A stretch of 64,000 bases of DNA from Niameybacter massiliensis (GTDB taxonomy: Bacteria > Bacillota > Clostridia > Lachnospirales > Cellulosilyticaceae), in contig NZ_LN875033.1 of NCBI RefSeq assembly GCF_001282685.1, positions 2,501-66,500 on the forward strand, in the 5' to 3' direction. The notes under the pieces are model-generated. The model worked only from the letters and a program-made list of their open reading frames with translations. It had not been told where the DNA came from and did no database searches. A program made the position numbers and the translations under genes. Below are positions 34,866-43,512 of the stretch, piece by piece (positions within the stretch are counted from its first letter, which is position 1; every line of letters begins with the position of its first letter).

Positions 34866-36524
34866 CTACAGATTTAATGATGCCTTAGCTTTCTGTGTAT
34901 CAACTTGTTGTATTTTCTTTCTTACTTCAAGTACAGAAGGTGCACTTACAGAAAGTTCATCAATTCCCATAGCTAGATATGTTTCTGTTAATGTAGTATC
35001 TGCTGCTGATTCTCCACAAATTCCAACCCAAATACCTGCTTTATGAGCATTATCTGCAACCATTTTAATACTTCTTAAAATTGCTAAGTTATGTGTATCA
35101 TATAAATGAGCAATTTTTGCATTCATACGGTCTACAGCCATTGTATATTGTGTAAGGTCATTTGTTCCAATACTAAAGAAGTCTACCTCTTTTGCTAGTA
35201 AGTCTGATACAAGTGCTGCTGCTGGTGTTTCAATCATCATACCTACTTCGATATCTTCACTTACTGCAATACCTTCTGCAAGAAGTTCTTGTTTTGTTTC
35301 TTCAAGTACTTTTCTTGCTGCTTTAATTTCATCAACAGTAGCAATCATTGGGAACATAATACCTAATTTACCATGTACACTTGCTCTTAAAAGGGCACGT
35401 AATTGTGTTTTGAAAAGTTCTGGTTGATCTAAACATACACGAATTGCACGATATCCTAAGAATGGATTTTCTTCTTTAGGAATATTTAAGTAAGGAAGTT
35501 CTTTATCCCCACCTACGTCTAATGTTCTAATAATAACGCGATCTTCCATTGCTTCTAAAACTTTTTTGTAAGCTTCATATTGCATCTCTTCTGTTGGTAA
35601 TGCTTTACCATCCATGTAAAGGAATTCACTTCTAAATAACCCAACACCTTTTGCATCATTTGCAAGTACGTTCTCTATGTCATCTGGGCTACCAATATTT
35701 GCATTAACTTCAATATGAACACCATCAATTGTTACATTTGGAGTTCCAATAAGTTTTTGTAACTCTTCTTTATAGTTTCTGTATTTTTCTTGTTCTAAAG
35801 TCCACTCAGCTACCATCTCCTCAGTTGGTTCTGTGTATACTTTACCGTTTTTACCGTCAAGAATAATTATATCATCATTATTGAATTTTGTTAATGCATT
35901 TTCCAAACCTACTACCGCTGGAATTTGCATTGTTCTTGCTAGAATAGCAGAATGAGACATCTTTCCACCATCTTCTGTTATAAATCCTAAAACAAATTTT
36001 TTGTTCATTTGAATGGTATCAGATGGGAATAAATCTTTTGCTACTAAGATGACAGGTTCTTGAAGGTCTGCTAAAGATACTTCTTTTTCTCCTGTTAAAA
36101 TCCCAATAAGTCGTTTTGAGATATCGCGAATATCTGCTGCACGTTCTTGTAGGTAAGGATCATCCATGCTTTCAAACATTGCTGCAATAATTACTGCTGC
36201 TTCAGATACTGCATAAGCTGCATTATATTTATCTTCAGTAATAAAGTTTACAACTTGATCATTTAAATCTAAGTCTTGTACAAGCATTTGATGTACATCA
36301 AAAATACCTGCGTGTTCTTCACCAACTTCTTCAACTGCTTTTGTATATAATACTTGAAGCTCTTTTAACGCTTCTTCTTTTGCTTCTTCAAAACGCTTGA
36401 TTTCGGCTTCAACATTCTCAATTTTTGTATTTGGAACTTTTGATGTGCCTTGTTTTTTTATGAATACTTTGCCTATAGCTACACCGCTAGAAGCCCCAAT
36501 TCCATCTAATATCATCTTGTCCAC
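34866..36524 (-). CDS. ptsI: PTS enzyme I
   Basis: A 552-aa phosphoenolpyruvate-protein phosphotransferase. Seen: GIGASSGVAIGKVF at the start, active-site His191 in DGGKMSHSAILAR, GLFRSEFLYMD, LDVGGDKELPYL and the PEP-binding EVGMMIETPAA. It moves phosphate from PEP to HPr. Slightly shorter than the usual 570 or so. It follows ptsH by 28 bp. Confidence 0.97.
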   Translation of the reverse strand: MDKMILDGIGASSGVAIGKVFIKKQGTSKVPNTKIENVEAEIKRFEEAKEEALKELQVLYTKAVEEVGEEHAGIFDVHQMLVQDLDLNDQVVNFITEDKYNAAYAVSEAAVIIAAMFESMDDPYLQERAADIRDISKRLIGILTGEKEVSLADLQEPVILVAKDLFPSDTIQMNKKFVLGFITEDGGKMSHSAILARTMQIPAVVGLENALTKFNNDDIIILDGKNGKVYTEPTEEMVAEWTLEQEKYRNYKEELQKLIGTPNVTIDGVHIEVNANIGSPDDIENVLANDAKGVGLFRSEFLYMDGKALPTEEMQYEAYKKVLEAMEDRVIIRTLDVGGDKELPYLNIPKEENPFLGYRAIRVCLDQPELFKTQLRALLRASVHGKLGIMFPMIATVDEIKAARKVLEETKQELLAEGIAVSEDIEVGMMIETPAAALVSDLLAKEVDFFSIGTNDLTQYTMAVDRMNAKIAHLYDTHNLAILRSIKMVADNAHKAGIWVGICGESAADTTLTETYLAMGIDELSVSAPSVLEVRKKIQQVDTQKAKASLNL

Positions 36525-36552
36525 TCCTATATTCTAGTGATTTATTCGAATT

Positions 36553-36810
36553 CTAGTGATTTGTTTCGATTGTTTCTTTAACTGCTACTGCTGCTGCTTC
36601 TTCATCTGCACCTTCTGCTGTGATTGTAAGTTCATCACCTTGTTTTGCTCCTAAAGAAAGAACTGCTAATAATCTTTTAGCATCTACTGATTTACCATCT
36701 TTTTCGATTGTAATTTTAGACGCAAATTCACCTGCTTTTTTAACTACTGCTCCTGCTGGTCTTGCGTGTAATCCTGCTTCACCTTGAATTGTTACAACTA
36801 ATTGTTTCAT
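36553..36810 (-). CDS. ptsH: HPr phosphocarrier without Ser46
   Basis: An 85-aa HPr. The active His15 sits in GEAGLHARPAGAVV. The regulatory site, normally NAKSIMGVMSLG with Ser46, reads DAKRLLAVLSLG, so residue 46 is Arg and cannot be phosphorylated by HPr kinase. The ATG at 36810 is preceded by GAAGGAGG; an earlier in-frame Met at 36828 lies before this site and is not the start. First gene of the pts operon. Confidence 0.95.
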   Translation of the reverse strand: MKQLVVTIQGEAGLHARPAGAVVKKAGEFASKITIEKDGKSVDAKRLLAVLSLGAKQGDELTITAEGADEEAAAVAVKETIETNH

Positions 36811-36887
36811 AATATATTCCTCCTTCAAATTTTAGACTTACTATCTATATATTTTGCTATGTTTTACCGAGATTTATTACTGAAATT

Positions 36888-36948
36888 AAAAAAAGGCATA
36901 AACAGTATTTTCCCTTATTTAAAAGGAAAAGATAAAGTTTATGCCTGA
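36888..36948 (-). terminator. Attenuator terminator before ptsH
   Basis: CAGGCATAAAC...pairs with GTTTATGCCTTTTTTT (about 36888-36904 with 36937-36948), with an internal TTTTCC/GGAAAA stem. It overlaps the RAT, giving a terminator/antiterminator switch. Confidence 0.88.
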
Positions 36949-36963
36949 TCGAGTCAGTAACAC
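36937..36963 (-). promoter_or_regulatory. GlcT-type RAT of the pts operon
   Basis: The minus strand reads GTGTTACTGACTCGATCAGG then CATAAAC, close to the ptsG RAT bound by GlcT in Bacillus. Its 3' arm is shared with the terminator. Confidence 0.88.
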
Positions 36964-36993
36964 ACTTGTAAACTATATTAATTATCTATAGAG

Positions 36994-37022
36994 ATTATAT
37001 CTAACATTTTTTTATCTGTCAA
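36994..37022 (-). promoter_or_regulatory. Promoter of the pts operon
   Basis: TTGACA (37017-37022) and TATAAT (36994-36999), 17-bp spacer, perfect matches, directly upstream of the RAT. Confidence 0.9.
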
Positions 37023-37057
37023 CATCTACTATATACCATAATTAAAGTATTGCTTTT

Positions 37058-37822
37058 TTATTTAATTTCACTTAAAAGTTCTGCTGCTGCTTCCTCATCT
37101 AAAACAACTTTAACATCTTTGTGGAATTGTAAAATTGAAGCTGGTACACGTGGGTCAACTTTACCTAAAAGCATTTCTCTAAGAATTGTAGCTTTTCCAC
37201 TACCACTTGCTAAAAGTAAGATACTTTTAGCTGTCATAATTGTACCAATTCCCATTGTAATAGCTTGTGTTGGAACTTCATCAATTGAGTTAAAGAATCT
37301 AGCATTATCTTGAATTGTTCTTTCATCTAATGTTACTTGGTGTGTAATTGGTTCAAATATATCACTTGGTTCATTAAAACCAATATGACCATTTCCGCCA
37401 ATACCTAATACTTGAATATCTACACCACCTGTAGCACGTACAAGCTCATCATAAGCTTTACCTTCTGCTTCACAGTTAGCTGCCATTCCATTTGGAATAT
37501 GAGTATTATTGATATTGATATCTACATGATTGAATAAATTATCTTTCATGAAGTAATCATAACTTTGGTCATTTGTTTTTTCAATTGGATAGTACTCATC
37601 TAAGTTATAAGCTGAAACTTCTTTGAAACTAATTTCGCCTTTTTTGTTCATTTCAATAAGCTCTTTATACATCCCAACTGGTGTACCACCTGTAGCAAGA
37701 CCTAAGTTAGCTGCTGGTTTTACTTTTAAAAATTCTGCAATAATCTCAGCACCTTTTTTACTCATTTCATCATAGTTTTTAGTAACATAGATTGTCATGT
37801 TGTTGATCTTAATTGTTTTCAT
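37058..37822 (-). CDS. nagB: Glucosamine-6-phosphate deaminase
   Basis: A 254-aa enzyme converting GlcN-6-P to fructose-6-P and ammonia. Seen: NLGLATGGTPVGMYKEL (phosphate loop), NLDEYYPI (catalytic Asp), GIGGNGHIGFNEP and TMGIGTIMTAKSILLLASG. Its start overlaps nagA by 14 bp, so the two are translationally linked. End of the GlcNAc route. Confidence 0.97.
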   Translation of the reverse strand: MKTIKINNMTIYVTKNYDEMSKKGAEIIAEFLKVKPAANLGLATGGTPVGMYKELIEMNKKGEISFKEVSAYNLDEYYPIEKTNDQSYDYFMKDNLFNHVDININNTHIPNGMAANCEAEGKAYDELVRATGGVDIQVLGIGGNGHIGFNEPSDIFEPITHQVTLDERTIQDNARFFNSIDEVPTQAITMGIGTIMTAKSILLLASGSGKATILREMLLGKVDPRVPASILQFHKDVKVVLDEEAAAELLSEIK

Positions 37823-38960
37823 AGATTGTTTTCCCCCTATTGATTACATGGTAAATGTTAATTTCATCATCAAAAAGAATAATATCTGCATCTTTTCCTG
37901 TATCAAGCGTACCTTTAAAAGTATCTACACCTATTGTTTTCGCTGGATTAATTGTTGCAAATTCAATAGCTTTTTCAACACCATATTCTGTATGTTCGAT
38001 TACATTTTTAAGTGCTACATTAAGACGAAGAATACTACCTGCTAATGTACCATCTTCAAGACGTGCACTGCCATCTTTTACAAATACAGCTTGTCCACCT
38101 AAAGCGTACTGTCCTTCTTTGCAACCACCTGCACACATACAATCTGTAACAAGTACAAATTTATCTGGAGCTTTAGCCTTGATTACAAGTGGGTATAACC
38201 CTTTATTGACATGGATTGTGTCACAAATCATCTCACAGCTTACTTTTTCAGATGCTAATGCTGCACCTACTACCCCTGGATTACGATGGTGTAATGGTGT
38301 CATTGCGTTGAAAAGATGTGTTGTATGTGTAATACCTGCATCAATTCCTTCCATTGCTTGATCAAAATCTGCCATTGTATGTCCCATAGATAAAGTAATA
38401 CCTGTATTCTTAGAAATTTCTTCAATAAATGCTTTTGCTCCTTCTACCTCTGGTGCAACTGTAATAAGTCTTACAATATCTTGATAGCTTTTTACAAACT
38501 CAATTGCTTCTGTGTTAGGTTGTTGAATATACTTGCCATTTTGGGCTCCTTTAAAAGCTTCATTAATATAAGGACCTTCCATGTGTACACCTAATACTTC
38601 AGCACCTTCACTACCTTCTGCTTTTACTACTCTACATGCTTCTAGCGCTGTTGCAATTTCTTCTCTTGACATTGTCATGGTTGTAGGTAAAAAACTGGTT
38701 ACACCATTTTTAGCAATTCCTTTTGCGATTGTACGTATAGCATCTTCTGTACCATCCATAGTATCTTTTGTATCATAACCATGGATATGAACATCAATAA
38801 AACCAGGTGCAATAAATCTACCTTCTGCATCAATTTGTTCTGCATCTGCTGGGATTTCATTTAGATCAACTATACCTACTATTTTTTGTTCAAATAACAG
38901 TGCCTTCCCTTCTATTATTTGTCCATCAAATAGAATTTTTCCATTTACTATAGCTTTCAT
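37809..38960 (-). CDS. nagA: N-acetylglucosamine-6-phosphate deacetylase
   Basis: A 383-aa amidohydrolase: FIDVHIHGYDTKDTMDG metal site, GVHMEGPYIN, LSMGHTMADFDQAMEG, THLFNAMTPLHHRNPG and VLVTDCMCAGG (catalytic Asp). It removes acetate from GlcNAc-6-P. Downstream of the GH94 gene behind a long palindrome; AGAAGGAGGGG lies before the ATG. Confidence 0.97.
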   Translation of the reverse strand: MKAIVNGKILFDGQIIEGKALLFEQKIVGIVDLNEIPADAEQIDAEGRFIAPGFIDVHIHGYDTKDTMDGTEDAIRTIAKGIAKNGVTSFLPTTMTMSREEIATALEACRVVKAEGSEGAEVLGVHMEGPYINEAFKGAQNGKYIQQPNTEAIEFVKSYQDIVRLITVAPEVEGAKAFIEEISKNTGITLSMGHTMADFDQAMEGIDAGITHTTHLFNAMTPLHHRNPGVVGAALASEKVSCEMICDTIHVNKGLYPLVIKAKAPDKFVLVTDCMCAGGCKEGQYALGGQAVFVKDGSARLEDGTLAGSILRLNVALKNVIEHTEYGVEKAIEFATINPAKTIGVDTFKGTLDTGKDADIILFDDEINIYHVINRGKTIYENN

Positions 38961-38980
38961 TGTACCCCTCCTTCTACATA

Positions 38981-39012
38981 CTTTTAGGCACTTATTAATA
39001 AGTGCCTAAAAG
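38981..39012 (-). other. 32-bp perfect palindrome between GH94 gene and nagA
   Basis: Positions 38981-39012 read the same on both strands. As RNA this forms a tight hairpin; only four T follow on the minus strand, so it is a weak terminator or an mRNA-protecting stem, probably lowering or separating nagA-nagB expression. Confidence 0.6.
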
Positions 39013-39046
39013 TAACTATAACATTATTGTTACTCTAACTATCAAA

Positions 39047-41686
39047 TTAGTCAAGAACTTCTACAATAATTTCTTTGTTATTTGTAATAAAGTCATTAGA
39101 TAACCATAATTTATTAAGCTTCATCACATCATCATAAATTCCCTGTTGCACTTCTCCATTAACTTTAAAGACACGTCCAGCTGCCTTATTATCAGCGTTT
39201 TGATTATTAGAGTACTTAATTGTTAAGTAACTTTCCCTAACTTTAATAGTGAACTCTGTTGTTTCAAATGGTATATTTTTCGATGGTTGAATCCAAATAC
39301 CTTTGTACTGTGGCTCTATACCAAAAACAAATCTAATGAATGTTTTAAGAACAACGTTTGAACTGCCTGTTTGCCAATCTTGCATAGATTCACCATCAAT
39401 TTGTTTCTCTTCATTGAAACCGTATGAATTAGGCATAACGTATGGCGATACAGACACTGTTTCATGTGTAAATGGTAAGCATTTTGAAAGTTCTTCCCAA
39501 GCACGATCTGTTTCACCCATTCTAAAGAGTGACATAACCCCAAATGTACTTGCATGGATGTACGCTGCACCATTTTCTGCTGTACCTTTTGGTAAGTTTG
39601 GAATACGTCCTACACCTGGTGTACCTTTTTCAAAGTGTGGTTCAAATGTTTTAAGACCATATTTAGAGCCTAAACGATCATATGCAGAAAGTATAGTATC
39701 TTTAATACTCATATCTTTATCATACATTCCCGCAAGTACCCAGAATGCATTTGATGTAATACCATCACGTGATTGATGATCAGGGTCATCAAAGCTTCCT
39801 ACAAAGTAGCTTCTTTCATCTCCCCATCCATGCACTAGACGGGTTTCGCCTGCTTCATTTTGAATAATTGCATATTTAACAAGACCTTCTTCAATCTCTG
39901 CCATTGCTTGTTTGTATTCAGCAATTTTATCTGCATACTTATCTGCTCCTAAGATTTCAAGAAGCTCAATCATCTCATGACAGTTTTGGTAAACTTGAAG
40001 TGTAGCCATGACAGATACACCTGTACCATATTCACGGTCCTTACGTTTACTTACACCAAGTCCATCAAGAGCATCATTCCAATCACCATAAAGGGCACAT
40101 ACACATTTTGTGTATTCATGATCACGATTTGTAAGAAGGTAGTCCATAATATCAAATAAATGATCTAAGACTGAACTTGTCTTATCTGATTTTTTAGCTA
40201 GATGTGCTTTGTCATTTACAAAGTCATAATACCCACATGTTTCATCTAAGAAGTTGAAATCTTGTGTAAAGCGAAGATAAGTTGCAATCGTTGAAATCAC
40301 CCATACACCTTGATCAATGAATGGTCTAAGGTCCATATTAGGTGTATCCCCTTCAAATCTGGGAAGAGAATATTGTCTTGGGCAACGTCCATCTGGTTGT
40401 ACAAAGTTAAGTGCTTCTAACATCTTTGCTCTTGCTACTTCTGGTTCATAGAATACTAGACCTTCAAGGGCTTGGAATACATCACGAATCCCAATAAGTG
40501 AGAAGCTAGAAAGTTGGATATAACCTTTAATAACTGAGCAGAACTCAACTTGTTTTTTGAGATGTTCAAAGAATGCGTTAAATACTTCTTCTTTGATTTC
40601 ACCATGAAGACGTTTACCAAACTCAGCTTTCATCGTTTCTCCGTGTTTTGCCTCGGCATCAATAATTGTAGCTTCAGCATTGTCAATCACTTCTGGTGTT
40701 GGTACTTCTTTAATAGCTACTTCCATATCCTCATCTTCAAAACAGTATGTCATAACTATATCTTCACGTATATGCGCTTTTCCCTCTAACTCTAAATGCA
40801 GCATATCAGCAGCTACTGATACTTCTGTAAATGTTGCAACTTTCTTAGTGTTCTCACCAAATGTTCCTCTGTAAAGTGATGCTGGTGTATGAAGTGAACT
40901 TCTCACACCCCCTACATAATCATTACGTGATGCTGTTTCTTCAGTTTTTACAAGTGCTGCCCCTTCACTTAATGTAAGGTTTCTTGTAAATACACCATAG
41001 TTTGGAGCCATTGCCCCTCTATCTCTCTCTTCATAAACTTCAATCAAGAAGTTATCAAGGTTTTGTCCTTCGTTTGCAGGAAGTACTGTACATTGTCTAA
41101 ACCAACGGTTTTCTGCACCCTCCATCACTGCATTCTTCAAGAATGGATTAAAGTATGATGATATAAAGAATTCTTTTTTCTCATCTGTATTATTTGTTGC
41201 TGATATTGTATAGTACATCTTTTTATCAGCATCTACAAAAGTACGGATAGCAAAAGTAATCCCTTCTGCCTCTGTTACATAATAGGCACTTGCTTTTGTG
41301 AAGACAGTATATCTTTCTGTTTGGACTTGTTCATCCATAACTGGTACTGAAAGAATAGGAATAACTTTATACCCTTCCTCTCCTTTAAATCCTGCAAAGA
41401 AAGCAATTTTGGGTTCTTGCCCCTCAGATGCTCTTAAATAAGGTGAGAAAAGCCCTTCATTACAATGAAGATAGCCTGATGCATATACCCAATAGTTAAA
41501 TCCATTTTGTCCAAATGGATATCTACAATCTCCATCCTCTCTTGGAATAGCTAAAATATTGTTATCTTCAATAAAGTAAGCCTTCCCTGGCATCGCTTTT
41601 TCCTTTGCCACAATAGGATTATTTTGCAAAGTATGATATTCTGCTACATATTTATTAACATTATTAAAAAAGCTCATTTTATTCAC
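39047..41686 (-). CDS. GH94 glycoside phosphorylase (likely chitobiose)
   Basis: An 879-aa GH94-family (former GT36) enzyme: N-terminal beta-sandwich (about 1-300), linker, then an alpha6/alpha6 barrel with the catalytic Asp in YGDWNDALDGLG and ...QDWQTGSSNVVLKTFIRF at the end. Members split disaccharides with phosphate. No signal peptide, so it acts inside the cell. Neighbouring nagA/nagB, a NagZ-like GH3 and a phosphohexomutase favour N,N'-diacetylchitobiose phosphorylase, which yields GlcNAc-1-P; cellobiose or another disaccharide remains possible. Start Met at 41686 has a GAGGTG site. Confidence 0.85.
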   Translation of the reverse strand: MNKMSFFNNVNKYVAEYHTLQNNPIVAKEKAMPGKAYFIEDNNILAIPREDGDCRYPFGQNGFNYWVYASGYLHCNEGLFSPYLRASEGQEPKIAFFAGFKGEEGYKVIPILSVPVMDEQVQTERYTVFTKASAYYVTEAEGITFAIRTFVDADKKMYYTISATNNTDEKKEFFISSYFNPFLKNAVMEGAENRWFRQCTVLPANEGQNLDNFLIEVYEERDRGAMAPNYGVFTRNLTLSEGAALVKTEETASRNDYVGGVRSSLHTPASLYRGTFGENTKKVATFTEVSVAADMLHLELEGKAHIREDIVMTYCFEDEDMEVAIKEVPTPEVIDNAEATIIDAEAKHGETMKAEFGKRLHGEIKEEVFNAFFEHLKKQVEFCSVIKGYIQLSSFSLIGIRDVFQALEGLVFYEPEVARAKMLEALNFVQPDGRCPRQYSLPRFEGDTPNMDLRPFIDQGVWVISTIATYLRFTQDFNFLDETCGYYDFVNDKAHLAKKSDKTSSVLDHLFDIMDYLLTNRDHEYTKCVCALYGDWNDALDGLGVSKRKDREYGTGVSVMATLQVYQNCHEMIELLEILGADKYADKIAEYKQAMAEIEEGLVKYAIIQNEAGETRLVHGWGDERSYFVGSFDDPDHQSRDGITSNAFWVLAGMYDKDMSIKDTILSAYDRLGSKYGLKTFEPHFEKGTPGVGRIPNLPKGTAENGAAYIHASTFGVMSLFRMGETDRAWEELSKCLPFTHETVSVSPYVMPNSYGFNEEKQIDGESMQDWQTGSSNVVLKTFIRFVFGIEPQYKGIWIQPSKNIPFETTEFTIKVRESYLTIKYSNNQNADNKAAGRVFKVNGEVQQGIYDDVMKLNKLWLSNDFITNNKEIIVEVLD

Positions 41687-41710
41687 CTCTCGTCTATTTT
41701 TTATACATAC

Positions 41711-41747
41711 AAGTAGCCACTTGTAAACCCTGTTTACAAAGTGGCCC
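41711..41747 (-). other. Intercistronic hairpin between GH3 and GH94 genes
   Basis: GCCACTTTGTAAAC pairs with GTTTACAAGTGGC, with one bulge, on the minus strand. No T-run follows; an mRNA-processing or stability element is likely. Confidence 0.55.
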
Positions 41748-41758
41748 CTGTCAGAAGT

Positions 41759-43369
41759 TTATTCAAATAATTGTTTTGCTGGATTAAATTCAAAGTCTCC
41801 ATCACCGAAGACTGCTTCTACTAATGCATCAAGTGTAACTTGTGTTAACCCACCGGTAACAATAACATAGTCACAATACTCTGCTAAAGGTTTTGCATCT
41901 TCTGGACTTCTTGTTGCTACTCCAATAATTTTCTTTGTTGGGCAGAAGTCACGGATATATTTAATTGTTTCAATTTGTTCTTCAAAGCAATAAGCATTTA
42001 CTGTTGTAAAGATGACAAAGTCAGAAATAATTGCAATATCACCTACAGATACCATTTCCATGTGTGTTGGTCTCCATGGCATAATTACTTCTTTTGTATT
42101 ATTATGGTAACCATGTTTCTTAACTGTTTCTTCAATAGAGAGTTTATCATAAAGGTTAATCGCATCACTCATAACAAGACGTGCTGGATTTCCAAAGATA
42201 ATCCCTAACTTTTGCTTTTCATCTAATTTCACTGGGAAGTCAGCTTTTTCTCCTTTATAAAGAATAAGAGACTTCTTAGCAATCTCATAAGCGATTTCAT
42301 CACCTTTTGCTTTATCAAATTCTTTTTCTTCTGGGAATGTTCCACAGTTATATGTTGCTTTATATTCTAGTACTTTAAGACATGCTTCATTAATACGTTC
42401 TTCTGAGATTGTACCATTTTGTACACATTCTTCCATGAAATCAACATACCATTCACCTGCACATGTAGACATGAGAAGATCACAACCAGCATTCATAGCT
42501 TCTACTAATGGCTGTCTTTCTCCATATGCATCAAGTACTGCTTTCATAATAAGGTCATCTGTAACGATAAGCCCTTTAAATCCAAGGTCATTTCTTAAGT
42601 AATCCACTACCTTTTTAGACATTGAAGCTGGTTTCTCCCCATCAAGTGGTGGGAAAATACCATGGTGCATCATGACACAACCAAGGCCATTAGCAATTGC
42701 TTTTTTGTATGGTGCAAGTTCTACTTCCTCAAGACGTTTCATATCTCCTGGATGTACGTCCATCTTAAAGTGTGTATCTTCTTGTGTTAAACGCATACCT
42801 GGGAAGTGTTTACCACATGCAGCAATGCCATTTTCTTCAAGACCTTTAATAAATCCTGTTCCCATATCTGCAACAACATTTGGTTTACTTGAATACATAC
42901 GATTATCTACTACTGGTACACCATTTACTCTATCATAGCTTACATCTAATACTGGTGCATAACATACATCGATACCCGCATATTGTAACTCTTTCGCAAC
43001 ATGTGCACCTTGTTTATAAGCCATCTCTTCATCATTTGCAAACCCCATTGCCATGTTACCTGGGAACATGGTTGTTCCTTGATGAATAGCTGTAAGTTGT
43101 CCACCTTCTTGGTCAATAGTAAGAAGGATTGGTATACCAAAACGATTTTCTTGTGCATGAGCTTGAATACGTTTGTTCATTTCACGGAATTGTTCAAGGC
43201 TTCTTACGTTATTTCCGGAGAAAAAGATGATTCCACCTAATTCTGTACGTTTATTCATTTCAATAAGAGACTCTGGAAGATCCTCATACCCTTGATAATA
43301 TTGAAGAAATGTTTGTCCGATTTTTTCACGGAGTGTCATTTGACTAAAGACTTCTTGTACGTTAAACAT
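41759..43369 (-). CDS. GH3 beta-N-acetylglucosaminidase/phosphorylase (NagZ-like)
   Basis: A 536-aa GH3 enzyme. The TIM-barrel part has LLTIDQEGGQLTAI, a CGKHFPGMRLTQEDTHFKMDV segment where the Asp-Thr-His stands for the NagZ Asp/His dyad, and the nucleophile region GLIVTDDLIM (Asp about 270). A C-terminal domain (about 355-530) follows. The usual KHFPGHG is changed to KHFPGMR. No signal peptide. Some GH3 enzymes of this branch work as phosphorylases, which would fit the adjacent mutase; alternatively it removes GlcNAc from muropeptides or chito-oligomers. Confidence 0.87.
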   Translation of the reverse strand: MFNVQEVFSQMTLREKIGQTFLQYYQGYEDLPESLIEMNKRTELGGIIFFSGNNVRSLEQFREMNKRIQAHAQENRFGIPILLTIDQEGGQLTAIHQGTTMFPGNMAMGFANDEEMAYKQGAHVAKELQYAGIDVCYAPVLDVSYDRVNGVPVVDNRMYSSKPNVVADMGTGFIKGLEENGIAACGKHFPGMRLTQEDTHFKMDVHPGDMKRLEEVELAPYKKAIANGLGCVMMHHGIFPPLDGEKPASMSKKVVDYLRNDLGFKGLIVTDDLIMKAVLDAYGERQPLVEAMNAGCDLLMSTCAGEWYVDFMEECVQNGTISEERINEACLKVLEYKATYNCGTFPEEKEFDKAKGDEIAYEIAKKSLILYKGEKADFPVKLDEKQKLGIIFGNPARLVMSDAINLYDKLSIEETVKKHGYHNNTKEVIMPWRPTHMEMVSVGDIAIISDFVIFTTVNAYCFEEQIETIKYIRDFCPTKKIIGVATRSPEDAKPLAEYCDYVIVTGGLTQVTLDALVEAVFGDGDFEFNPAKQLFE

Positions 43370-43470
43370 GTTTTCCTCCTAAATAGATAAAATATATTCT
43401 ATTTTACCACTATATCTATCAAAATTACTATATATATTTCTTTTTATTACCTAACATTACTTAACAAGTT

Positions 43471-43510
43471 TAAGACAATCCCCCTGGGGGTAATAGGGGA
43501 TTGCCTTAAA
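43471..43510 (-). other. Intercistronic hairpin between mutase and GH3 genes
   Basis: TAAGGCAATCCCC pairs with GGGGGATTGTCTTA on the minus strand (one mismatch-type wobble) around a short loop; no T-run. Confidence 0.55.
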
Positions 43511-43512
43511 AC

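Noticed and set aside
37855-38361. 168-aa frame antisense to nagA
   Set aside because: Shadow frame of a well-conserved amidohydrolase; no support of its own.
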